From Cutibacterium namnetense (GTDB lineage: Bacteria > Actinomycetota > Actinomycetes > Propionibacteriales > Propionibacteriaceae), in contig NZ_LWHO01000008.1 of the NCBI RefSeq assembly GCF_001642025.1, forward strand, positions 1 through 64,000: a stretch of 64,000 nt of DNA, read 5' to 3'. Positions 1 to 7,344 of the stretch are shown piece by piece; within the stretch, counting starts at the first letter, position 1; the number at the start of each line of letters is the position of its first letter. The notes under the pieces were generated by a model. That model made no database searches and was not told the origin of the DNA. It was given only the letters and a program-made list of their open reading frames with translations. A program made the position numbers and the translations under genes.

Positions 1-1
1 A

Positions 2-100
2 CCCACTCCAACACCGACCCCAACACCCACTCCAACACCGACCCCAACACCGACCCCAACACCGACCCCAACACCCACTCCAACACCGACCCCAACACCG
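2..100 (+). repeat. Pro-Thr coding tandem repeat
   Basis: Imperfect tandem copies of a 12-nt unit (accccaacaccg and variants such as acacccactcca) encode (PT)n. Such arrays are prone to slipped-strand change of copy number. Because the unit is a multiple of three, copy change alters stalk length rather than frame. The array extends beyond the left edge. Confidence 0.85.
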
Positions 101-505
101 TTGGATCATGTGAAAGTGACCACCACCGCCGACCGGACCGCTGAGGTGGGCAAGCCCTTCGGCGACACCGCTCACATCACCGGCACGGTCCCCAAAGGCG
201 CCCACATCACGTTCAAGCTGTCTCACAAAGGACTACTACCGAACACGTGTGGTGACATGGTCGTCACAACCAAGCCCGTCGCGGTTCCGGCCGGCAACTA
301 CACCCAGCCCATCGACATCGCCTCTGCGAAGGTGACCGTTGAGGAGGCCGGCACTTACTACTGGGTAGAAACCCTTACCGACAACAACGGCAAGGTGCTC
401 GCCCAGGGCAAGTGCGGCGAACACGCCGAAACCACCATGGTCACCGCACCAGTGGTCCCGGTCGGCCCGACCCACCCAAGGCACATGCCTCGCACGGGTA
501 TGTGA
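2..505 (+). CDS. C-terminal part of a PT-repeat surface protein (5' end outside window)
   Basis: The reading frame is open from base 2. Its first 33 codons alternate Pro and Thr, encoded by a degenerate 12-nt unit (ACN CCN ACN CCN). About 134 residues of a compact, partly beta-like domain follow, with two Cys residues (in NTCGDM and GKCGEH) that could form a disulfide. The protein ends HMPRTGM-stop. MPRTG resembles a sortase LPXTG motif, but the hydrophobic helix and basic tail that normally follow are absent, and neither other downstream frame supplies one. Repetitive PT stalks are known from C. acnes surface adhesins such as the dermatan-sulphate-binding proteins, and this resembles them in layout. 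The adhesin role is inferred. A terminator follows at 550-585. Confidence 0.72.
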   Translation, partial: PTPTPTPTPTPTPTPTPTPTPTPTPTPTPTPTPLDHVKVTTTADRTAEVGKPFGDTAHITGTVPKGAHITFKLSHKGLLPNTCGDMVVTTKPVAVPAGNYTQPIDIASAKVTVEEAGTYYWVETLTDNNGKVLAQGKCGEHAETTMVTAPVVPVGPTHPRHMPRTGM

Positions 506-549
506 TCCCACGGTGATGGCCCCATGATGGCCATCAATCCGTAAACACG

Positions 550-585
550 GCGGGGGCGCCCACCATCACAGGTGGACGCCCCCGC
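550..585. terminator. Bidirectional terminator hairpin between convergent genes
   Basis: Inverted repeat with arms 550-564 and 571-585, one G-U pair, loop atcaca. It lies between the surface-protein stop and the convergent corA stop. Confidence 0.75.
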
Positions 586-588
586 TGC

Positions 589-1587
589 TTATATCCAGTC
601 CTCTCTACGGAACACCAAATACAGGAGAACACTCGACGTGACGACCAGCACCGTAGAGATCCACAGCCCCAACGGTCGTCCATCCCCCAGAAAAGGCACG
701 TTCTGACCAAACCAGCCGGTAATAAGGGTTGGCACAGCAATGATTGCTGCCCAGCCGGCCAGCTTCTTCATGACGGTGTTGAGCTTGGCGTCCTGGATAG
801 ACAAGCTCGTCTCGAAGATTGTCGCAACAAGGTCGCGCAAGGAGTCGGACCACTCGGCCACCCTCATGGAATGATCGTAGAGGTCGTTGAAATAGGGCTC
901 CAACACCCGGGGCACTGCTACTGCTTCCCGACTCGGGCGGCTGATCGTTGAGGCTATCTCACGCATCGGCAGCACCACCCGACGGAACTGCACCAGCTCC
1001 TTACGCAACCGATACACCCGGGTCTGCACCTGCTGAAGGTCGATCGTGTCGTCAAACAACTGGTCCTCCACCTGCTCGACAACGTCGTCGAAGTGCTGGA
1101 CGGTGCTGAAGTGGCCGTCGACCAGGACGTCGAGGATGGCGTGGACGATGCCCATCGGGCCTTGCGACACCAAGTCAGTATTGGAGTCAAGGCGGTTGAA
1201 AACCTCCTTGATCTCTGGGAGGTCATCGTGGTGGACGCTGACGACGCCGTGCTCGAACACCCACACCGAGACCCGCGAGATAATCAAGCGGCTGTTGGGG
1301 TCATTGGTCTGGCCAATGGTCGCGGCGTAGATCGTGAGGAAGAGATGGTCAGGGTAACGGGTGACCTTGGGGCGTTCACCGGGGGCCTCAGCGTCCTCAA
1401 CAGTGTGGAAGTCCAGGTTGAGTTCATCGGCCAGAATGTCGATGTCCTCGCGGTCAGGGGCGGTGAGGTCATACCAGCTAAGCGTCTTAGCGTCGGAGAG
1501 TTCCCCGTTCAGGGTTTCCAGGGGCACCGACTCTGCGACGACCTTGCCGCATTGCCACACGCGGGAGGAAAGTTGAGAAAGGCTCAT
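589..1587 (-). CDS. corA: CorA-family Mg2+/Co2+ transporter
   Basis: A 332-residue CorA/MIT family protein that should form a pentameric membrane channel for Mg2+ or related divalent cations. It has a long acidic N-terminal cytoplasmic domain and two C-terminal membrane helices. The GxN signature loop after the first helix is GQN here (about residues 294-296), where classical CorA has GMN; such substitutions occur in divergent CorA/ZntB-like members. The basic end FRREDWI fits the cytoplasmic tail. The start at 1587 is chosen because AGGAGA precedes it. Its ATG overlaps the TGA of the upstream NUDIX gene (ATGA), so the two are probably translationally coupled. Ion specificity cannot be read from sequence. 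Confidence 0.88.
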   Translation of the reverse strand: MSLSQLSSRVWQCGKVVAESVPLETLNGELSDAKTLSWYDLTAPDREDIDILADELNLDFHTVEDAEAPGERPKVTRYPDHLFLTIYAATIGQTNDPNSRLIISRVSVWVFEHGVVSVHHDDLPEIKEVFNRLDSNTDLVSQGPMGIVHAILDVLVDGHFSTVQHFDDVVEQVEDQLFDDTIDLQQVQTRVYRLRKELVQFRRVVLPMREIASTISRPSREAVAVPRVLEPYFNDLYDHSMRVAEWSDSLRDLVATIFETSLSIQDAKLNTVMKKLAGWAAIIAVPTLITGWFGQNVPFLGDGRPLGLWISTVLVVTSSVLLYLVFRREDWI

Positions 1588-2096
1588 CGGGTCTCCTGGA
1601 GGGCTGGGGTCGCTATGTCCGAACTCATGATGACGGTGTCGGCAGGATTGAGCGCGATCTCGATACACCGACGGTGACGCGGTGCCATCGGGGGCAACTG
1701 GTCGATGCCGAAGAACCCGGTGTGGCTGGACTCATCGTCACCAACGATGGGCTCCCCGCTCACCCATCGACACAAGAAGTCGTGGTCGAGGAACTGGCAG
1801 CGATCCCCATTGGGATACGTGACGGGGGCAGTGACGTTGACCCTAACTAGTTGCACAACCTCTGCCACTATCCCGGTCTCTTCGTGAATTTCCCGAAGGA
1901 TTGCCTCATCAGGCCTCTCCCCCGGCTCTATGATTCCGCAGACTGGAGTCCATTCCCCGTCATCGGCCCGCTGCACCAACAGCACCTGAGGCCCCCGAGG
2001 ACCGTCACGCACCACGACAGCACTACTGCCAGCCAACCACAGCGGCGCATGACCAATGTGGCGTCTCAAGTCCAAGATAAACTGTGGTGTCGCCAT
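1584..2096 (-). CDS. NUDIX hydrolase
   Basis: A 170-residue single-domain NUDIX protein. The NUDIX box is complete (G-IIEPGE, then REIHEETGI), giving the Glu residues that bind the metal for cleavage of a nucleoside-diphosphate-linked substrate. An N-terminal segment with LWLAGSSAVVV and the QRADDGEWTPVCG strand fit the MutT-like fold. It heads a two-gene unit with corA (4-nt overlap). Substrate is unknown; relatives range from 8-oxo-dGTPases to ADP-ribose pyrophosphatases, and nothing here decides between them. Confidence 0.85.
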   Translation of the reverse strand: MATPQFILDLRRHIGHAPLWLAGSSAVVVRDGPRGPQVLLVQRADDGEWTPVCGIIEPGERPDEAILREIHEETGIVAEVVQLVRVNVTAPVTYPNGDRCQFLDHDFLCRWVSGEPIVGDDESSHTGFFGIDQLPPMAPRHRRCIEIALNPADTVIMSSDIATPALQETR

Positions 2097-2292
2097 GACG
2101 GCCAGGCTAGCGGCCTCGCGTGTCGCCCTCGATAATCCACCACGGCCGCTCCGCGAAGCCAGATCGCACAGTTGACCAGCAAAACTTCGGCACCCCTACA
2201 ACCACGGGAACCTCTCAGGACGCCCACATCGACCTAGCTACAAGTTGGCGAAGACGCGAAGAGGTGGACACTGACCGTGCGGCATCCGCCGA

Positions 2293-2346
2293 CCCCCTAG
2301 ACTCACCATGAGGGCGTCTCGTTCCCACAAGCCGATCGGAGGAACC
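2293..2346 (+). promoter_or_regulatory. Possible promoter and RBS of the carboxylase alpha gene
   Basis: TAGACT at 2298-2303 matches the TANNNT -10 type seen elsewhere in the window and would give a leader of about 35 nt. GGAGGA at 2338-2343 is well placed for the GTG start at 2347. A second candidate further up is TTGACC (2172-2177), 18 nt, TACAAC (2196-2201). Neither is decisive. The rest of 2097-2290 shows nothing else. Confidence 0.35.
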
Positions 2347-4116
2347 GTGGATAGGACCATCAAGCGGGTACTCGTCGCAAACCGTGGCGAGATCGCAGTG
2401 CGCGTCATCCGTGCCGCCAAAGACATCGGCATCACGAGCGTGGCCGTCTACGCGGACTCTGACTCTGAGGGGTTGTTCGTCAAACTCGCCGATGAGGCCT
2501 ACGCTCTCAACGGCGTCACCCCTGCCCAGACATACCTCGACGTCGACAAGATCCTCGACGTTGCCCGCCGCGCTGAGGTTGACGCCATCCATCCTGGTTA
2601 CGGGTTCCTCTCCGAAAACGCCGACTTCGCCCAGGCCGTCATTGACGCTGGAATCCTGTGGATCGGCCCACCCCCACATGCCATCCGTGTCCTAGGCGAC
2701 AAGGTGCAGGCCCGTCATATTGCCCAGAAAGTTGGCGCGCCACTCGTTCCGGGCACCGCTGATCCGGTCGAGGGCCCCGAAGAAGTCATAGAGTTCGCGC
2801 AGGCACATGGCTTGCCCCTTGCCATTAAGGCGGCCTTCGGCGGCGGTGGACGCGGTCTCAAAGTCGCCTACTCGATGGATGACGTAGCCCACCTGTATGA
2901 GTCAGCCGTCCGTGAAGCCGTCACCGCGTTCGGGCGTGGGGAATGCTTCGTTGAGCGCTACCTGGACAAGCCGCGTCACGTCGAAACCCAGTGCATGGCC
3001 GACCAGTACGGCACCGTACAGATCATCTCCACCCGCGACTGTTCCCTGCAACGTCGTCACCAGAAGCTCGTCGAGGAAGCTCCGGCACCTTTCCTAAGTG
3101 ATGAGCAACTGACTCGTCTCTACGAGTCCTCCCGCGCCATTCTCAAGGATGCTGGGTATGTCGGCGCCGCGACCTGCGAGTTCCTCGTCGGCCTGGACGG
3201 AACGATCAGCTTCTTGGAGGTCAATACCCGGCTGCAGGTAGAGCACCCTGTTTCCGAAGAAGTGGCTGGGGTCGACCTGGTGCAGATGATGTTCCATGTC
3301 GCCCAAGGCGGTCACTTGGAGCCCAAGGACCCGCAACTGCGCGGTCATTCCTTTGAGTTCCGTATCAATGCTGAGGACCCCGGGATGGGCTTCATGCCAG
3401 CCCCCGGAACCCTTACCGCCTGGCAGCCGCCGCACGGCCCTGGCGTCCGCATGGATGAGGGCTACCACTCAGGCATGACGGTGCCAGGCGCCTTCGACTC
3501 CCTCATCGGCAAACTCATCGTCACTGGTGATAGCCGTGAGCAAGCCCTGGCCCGAGCCGCCCGCGCCCTTGACGAAATCGTCATCGACGGCATGCCGACA
3601 GTCATTCCCTTCCACCAAGCGGTGGTTCACAACCCGGCATTCACTGCCGCCGACGGCCACTTCGGCGTCTTTACCGACTGGATCGAGACTGAGTTCGACA
3701 ACAAGATCGCGCCATACACCGGCTCCCTGGGCGAGGCTGACGATTCCGAACCCCCTCGCGAGGTCGTCGTCGAAGTCAACGGTAAACGAGTTGAGGTGCG
3801 TATCCCCGCCTCCTTACACGGCGCTCGTCAGGTCCCTAGCACCAAGTCTCGCCGCCCCACTCGTCGCAGTCGCGCCGGCCGTCGCGCCGCGGCGACCGGC
3901 AATTCGGTGGCTTGCCCGATGCAAGGAACAATCGTCAAGGTCAACGTTGTGGAGGGAGAGGCGATCAACGAAGGCGACCAGATCGTCGTCATGGAGGCCA
4001 TGAAGATGGAGCAGCCCATCGCAGCCCATCGGAGTGGCGTTGTTCGCAATCTCAACGCCACAGTCGGCTCGACGGTCTCGTCGGGTGAGGTCATCTGTGA
4101 AATTGTTGATGAGTGA
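2347..4116 (+). CDS. accA3: Acyl-CoA carboxylase alpha subunit: biotin carboxylase plus biotin carrier domain
   Basis: 589 residues combining biotin carboxylase and biotin carboxyl carrier protein, the actinobacterial AccA/PccA arrangement. It carboxylates its own biotin with ATP and bicarbonate, then passes CO2 to a separate carboxyltransferase beta subunit to make malonyl- or methylmalonyl-CoA. Visible: N-terminal domain starting IKRVLVANRGEIAVRV, the ATP-grasp glycine loop GGGGRGLK, FLEVNTRLQVEHPV, a basic linker (RRPTRRSRAGRR), and EAMKMEQ with the biotinylated Lys near residue 553. The GTG at 2347 is chosen for its GGAGGA site; an in-frame ATG at 2308 lacks one. No beta subunit is nearby. 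In propionibacteria this links to propionate metabolism and fatty acid synthesis; which acyl-CoA it serves is not determined here. Confidence 0.9.
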   Translation: MDRTIKRVLVANRGEIAVRVIRAAKDIGITSVAVYADSDSEGLFVKLADEAYALNGVTPAQTYLDVDKILDVARRAEVDAIHPGYGFLSENADFAQAVIDAGILWIGPPPHAIRVLGDKVQARHIAQKVGAPLVPGTADPVEGPEEVIEFAQAHGLPLAIKAAFGGGGRGLKVAYSMDDVAHLYESAVREAVTAFGRGECFVERYLDKPRHVETQCMADQYGTVQIISTRDCSLQRRHQKLVEEAPAPFLSDEQLTRLYESSRAILKDAGYVGAATCEFLVGLDGTISFLEVNTRLQVEHPVSEEVAGVDLVQMMFHVAQGGHLEPKDPQLRGHSFEFRINAEDPGMGFMPAPGTLTAWQPPHGPGVRMDEGYHSGMTVPGAFDSLIGKLIVTGDSREQALARAARALDEIVIDGMPTVIPFHQAVVHNPAFTAADGHFGVFTDWIETEFDNKIAPYTGSLGEADDSEPPREVVVEVNGKRVEVRIPASLHGARQVPSTKSRRPTRRSRAGRRAAATGNSVACPMQGTIVKVNVVEGEAINEGDQIVVMEAMKMEQPIAAHRSGVVRNLNATVGSTVSSGEVICEIVDE

Positions 4117-4172
4117 GGGGCAGAACATGGTTTTGCTTGTGAGTGTCGCTTCGAGGCGGCATTCTGGTCATC

Positions 4173-4895
4173 ATGTCCGGTGACCTCCTGCTATTCCTCC
4201 TCTTCCTTGTGGGGCTCGTAGCGACGACAACATCACTTATGCGTGCCCAGCGTCAGTCCCGCGAGTTAGAGGCTCAGCGCGCGAAGGCCATTGAGGCCAA
4301 GGTCTCCCAGATGCGGCAGGAAACCGAAGAAGACGTCACCACCTTCGGCGAGGCCTTACGAGACCTCGACATGGACATGATTGGCAAGGACATATCGGCT
4401 GACGGTCGCAAAGACTGGAACATGGCCCTTGATTGCTACGATCGCGCCAAGGCACTGATGGCCCAAGACAAGGGCACCGGCTCGATCCCGCTCGTGACAG
4501 AAACCCTCGAGGAGGGTCGTCACGCCATCGCCTGCGTGCAAGCTCGCGCTAACGGCGAGCCAATTCCTGAGGTACGTCCACCGTGTTTCTTTGATCCGGC
4601 TCACGGCCCGTCGACAACTGACGTCATGTACTCACCCGACGGCGGGGTGGCACGCAAAGTTCCCGCATGCGCCGCCGACGCCCAGCGCATTCAACAGGGT
4701 CGTTCCCCGTGGATCCGTACCGTCAACGTCAATGGCGCCCAGCTGCCGTACTGGCAGGCGGGCCCCGACTATGCCCCGTGGGTACAGGGATACTACCGCC
4801 GTTACGAGTCTGACCCCGTCATCAGCGGGCTAGCTGCTGGCGGCCTCGGCCTAGTCGGGCTGGGCTTATTCTCTGCCCTCTTCGACGATTTCTGA
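4173..4895 (+). CDS. Membrane-anchored coiled-coil protein, uncharacterised
   Basis: 240 residues. An N-terminal hydrophobic helix (DLLLFLLFLVGLVATTT) is followed by a charged stretch rich in Arg, Glu and Gln likely to form a coiled coil (about residues 25-70). Then comes a Cys-containing domain (RPPCFFDPAHG, VPACAADAQR, PYWQAGPDYAPWVQGYY) and a glycine-rich hydrophobic end before acidic FDDF. The middle and C-terminal motifs resemble, from memory, the tail of actinobacterial TPM-domain membrane proteins; the TPM domain itself is absent. The ATG at 4173 is preferred because the membrane helix begins there; an in-frame GTG lies at 4143. It follows the carboxylase gene by 56 nt on the same strand. 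Function unknown. Confidence 0.7.
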   Translation: MSGDLLLFLLFLVGLVATTTSLMRAQRQSRELEAQRAKAIEAKVSQMRQETEEDVTTFGEALRDLDMDMIGKDISADGRKDWNMALDCYDRAKALMAQDKGTGSIPLVTETLEEGRHAIACVQARANGEPIPEVRPPCFFDPAHGPSTTDVMYSPDGGVARKVPACAADAQRIQQGRSPWIRTVNVNGAQLPYWQAGPDYAPWVQGYYRRYESDPVISGLAAGGLGLVGLGLFSALFDDF

Positions 4896-4936
4896 TCCAC
4901 GCGGATGCTCGCGACTCCTCGAGTCTGTGGGTAAAT

Positions 4937-6316
4937 TCACGCGACGAAGGTCTGCAACCGGCGCGCTGCCTCCGAAACCGACCCCGATAGGGACGGGTAG
5001 ACGGTGAAGTCGTGCTGGAAGGCGTCGACGGGTATGCGTTCGGCTACCGCTACCGAAATAGGATGGACGAGCTCGCTAGCCCGCGGCGCGACGACCACAC
5101 CGCCGATGATGTTTCCGGTCGCTGGACGACAGAAAAGCTTGACAAAACCGTCATGAAGCCCCTGCATTTTGGCGCGCGGATTAGTCGCCAAGTCTAGTCG
5201 GGTGGACCTTGCCTGGACCTTTCCGGAATCGACGTCAGTTTGCGTCACACCAACTGTGGCAATCTCGGGAGAGGTAAAGACGTTGGAACACACCAAGGAC
5301 AGGTCCAGCGGTTGGAGCGCCTGGCCTAAGGCGTGCCACACCGCGATGCGTCCCTGCATCGCTGCGACCGACGCCAAGGCGAAGACACCGGTGCAGTCTC
5401 CGGCAGCATAGATACCCGGGATGTTGGTGCGCGAGACCTTATCGACGATGATGTGGCCCCGCGGACCGACAGCCACGCCGACCTCTTCCAAACCGAGATC
5501 GGCACTGTTGGGGGTCGATCCGACGGCCATAAGGACGTGGGACCCACGTACGTTCCGGCCGTCCTCCAGCCCGACGACGACTCCGTGCCCGTCGCGAATC
5601 GCGGACACTGCACGGGAACGCGACAAGATCTCCATGCCGCGAGACTCGAAGACTTGTTGCAGGACCTGGGCCGCGTCGGGGTCCTCACCAGGGAGAACTT
5701 GATCACGTGAAGACACCAGCGTCACTCGGCACCCCAACGAATCGTAGGCCGAAGCGAACTCAGCGCCGGTGACACCAGACCCCACCACGATGAGGTGCTC
5801 GGGAACCTCCCGCATCGAGTACACCTGTTTCCAAGTGAGGATGCGCTCCCCATCACAGCGAGCCGCGGGCAGCTCGCGCGGGGTAGTCCCGGTAGCCAGC
5901 AGCACGATGTCGGTGTCGATCGTCTCGTCGTCATTGATGACAACACGATGCAGGTGACCAGGAGCACCCGTCGCCAGTCGCGCCCGCCCGCTGATCAACC
6001 GCACCCCACTACGCTCTAGCCCGCGACCAATGTCGTCAGATTGGGCTTGAGCAAGGCGACGCACCCGAGAGTTGACGGCGTCGAGGTCGACCTCGAACGT
6101 CTCGGTATGACGCAGACCGAGTTCAGCTGCGCGGCGCAACGTCGAGGTGACCTCCGCAGTAGCGATGAGGGTTTTCGACGGGACACAGTCGGTGAGGACG
6201 GCGGCTCCTCCAATGCCGGTTTCCTCAACGACAGTGACATCAACACCGCCAGCTGCCGCAACGCTGGCGGCCTCGTATCCTCCGGGCCCTGCCCCAATGA
6301 TCACCATGGACGTCAT
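4937..6316 (-). CDS. lpdA: LpdA-like flavoprotein NAD(P)H reductase lacking one redox Cys
   Basis: 459 residues, class I pyridine nucleotide-disulfide reductase fold: FAD site GAGPGGYEAA at residues 8-17, NAD(P) site VGSGVTGAEFASA, second FAD site IYAAGDC, and a C-terminal dimerisation domain. The redox motif, normally Cys-x4-Cys, reads A39-x4-C44 (GGAAVLTDC), and the C-terminal His-Glu pair is replaced (TVYPSLSGS). It therefore cannot act as a dihydrolipoamide dehydrogenase. Mycobacterium tuberculosis LpdA has the same kind of loss and reduces quinones. The neighbouring divergent punA and mutase genes match the M. tuberculosis lpdA-deoD-pmmB neighbourhood, supporting orthology. Quinone reductase activity is inferred. 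Confidence 0.85.
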   Translation of the reverse strand: MTSMVIIGAGPGGYEAASVAAAGGVDVTVVEETGIGGAAVLTDCVPSKTLIATAEVTSTLRRAAELGLRHTETFEVDLDAVNSRVRRLAQAQSDDIGRGLERSGVRLISGRARLATGAPGHLHRVVINDDETIDTDIVLLATGTTPRELPAARCDGERILTWKQVYSMREVPEHLIVVGSGVTGAEFASAYDSLGCRVTLVSSRDQVLPGEDPDAAQVLQQVFESRGMEILSRSRAVSAIRDGHGVVVGLEDGRNVRGSHVLMAVGSTPNSADLGLEEVGVAVGPRGHIIVDKVSRTNIPGIYAAGDCTGVFALASVAAMQGRIAVWHALGQALQPLDLSLVCSNVFTSPEIATVGVTQTDVDSGKVQARSTRLDLATNPRAKMQGLHDGFVKLFCRPATGNIIGGVVVAPRASELVHPISVAVAERIPVDAFQHDFTVYPSLSGSVSEAARRLQTFVA

Positions 6317-6492
6317 GGCGGCATTCTTTCAGTCGCGACGGCTCATCTGTCGACATCGAGAGAAATTTCCCGCGTGAAGAAAACTCCCGAGCCGTCACAC
6401 GTGTCGACACTGAAATGCCAGCCGGCTATCCCAGCCGACGAAAATCGCAGCACATGCCAGGGGGCCGTGCCCCCACAAACGGGGAAAACCTC

Positions 6493-6508
6493 TAGGGTTA
6501 ACCCCATG
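6493..6508 (+). promoter_or_regulatory. Leaderless-type promoter of punA
   Basis: TAGGGT (6493-6498), 7-nt spacer, ATG at 6506. No Shine-Dalgarno sequence can fit. No good -35 box is visible. See the finding on leaderless starts. Confidence 0.6.
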
Positions 6509-7318
6509 ACGTCACCGGAGTTCACCAACCCCCAGGCCATCGCCCGCGATGCTGCCGATGCCATTCGTTCCCGCCTACCCCTCACCAACGTCGACATGGG
6601 CCTCGTCCTTGGTTCGGGATGGTCTGCTGGAGTTGATCGCTTGGGCGAGACTATTGGGAGGATCCCGCTCAGTGAGCTGCCCGGATTCTGCGCACCTGTT
6701 GTTGCCGGACACGGCGGCGACCTCGTGGCCGTGTCCCTGCCCACCGGGAAAACTGCCGTTGTGCTCACTGGCCGCACTCATTTTTACGAGGACCGTGGGG
6801 TCGAACCGGTAGTCCACGGAGTGCGCACTGTCGCCGCGCTGGGTGCCACCACGATGATCCTCACGAACGGGTGCGGCGGGTTAGACCCGTCGTGGGGCCC
6901 TGGAACCGTCGTCGCCATTCGTGACCACATCAACCTCACTGGGGCCACGCCACTGCGCGGCGCTACTTTCATCGATATGTCGACGGCGTGGACTCCGAGT
7001 CTGCTGGAGGTCGTCGAGAGGGTCACTCCTGGCACCCCGACCGGCGTTTACGCTCAATTCCGTGGCCCCCAGTACGAGACCCCCGCTGAGGTTCGCATGG
7101 CTCGTGCCATCGGCGCCGATCTCGTCGGCATGTCGACTGCGCTTGAGGCCATTGCCGCCCGCGAAGCCGGTCTTAACCTGCTTGGGCTGTCCCTGGTCAC
7201 CAACCCTGCGGCTGGGGTCACTGATGCCCCGCTTGACCACGCCGAGGTCATCGCTGCCGGCAAGGAAGCCGCTCCTCGGCTAGCGAGCCTTCTCGCCGAT
7301 ATCACGGCTGCCATCTGA
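6506..7318 (+). CDS. punA: Purine nucleoside phosphorylase
   Basis: 270 residues, trimeric PNP family: reversible phosphorolysis of (deoxy)guanosine and inosine to base and (deoxy)ribose-1-phosphate. Visible family motifs are VLGSGWSAGVDRLG (phosphate loop), AGHGG, GRTHFYED, the FRGPQYETPAEVR block and the region around VGMSTALEAIAAR. TNGCGG stands where TNAAGG is usual, and GMSTALE where GMSTVPE is usual, so fine specificity may differ. The ATG at 6506 is chosen from the family start and a -10 hexamer 7 nt upstream; the frame is open much further 5' but that part overlaps the divergent lpdA gene. A phosphomutase follows 26 nt downstream and can take the sugar-1-phosphate product. Confidence 0.9.
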   Translation: MTSPEFTNPQAIARDAADAIRSRLPLTNVDMGLVLGSGWSAGVDRLGETIGRIPLSELPGFCAPVVAGHGGDLVAVSLPTGKTAVVLTGRTHFYEDRGVEPVVHGVRTVAALGATTMILTNGCGGLDPSWGPGTVVAIRDHINLTGATPLRGATFIDMSTAWTPSLLEVVERVTPGTPTGVYAQFRGPQYETPAEVRMARAIGADLVGMSTALEAIAAREAGLNLLGLSLVTNPAAGVTDAPLDHAEVIAAGKEAAPRLASLLADITAAI

Positions 7319-7344
7319 TCCACTCCACACCCCATCGAGGAACC

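Noticed and set aside
2-100. Possible CRISPR or intergenic tandem repeat
   Set aside because: The repeat has no spacers and is in frame with the following domain, encoding alternating Pro and Thr.
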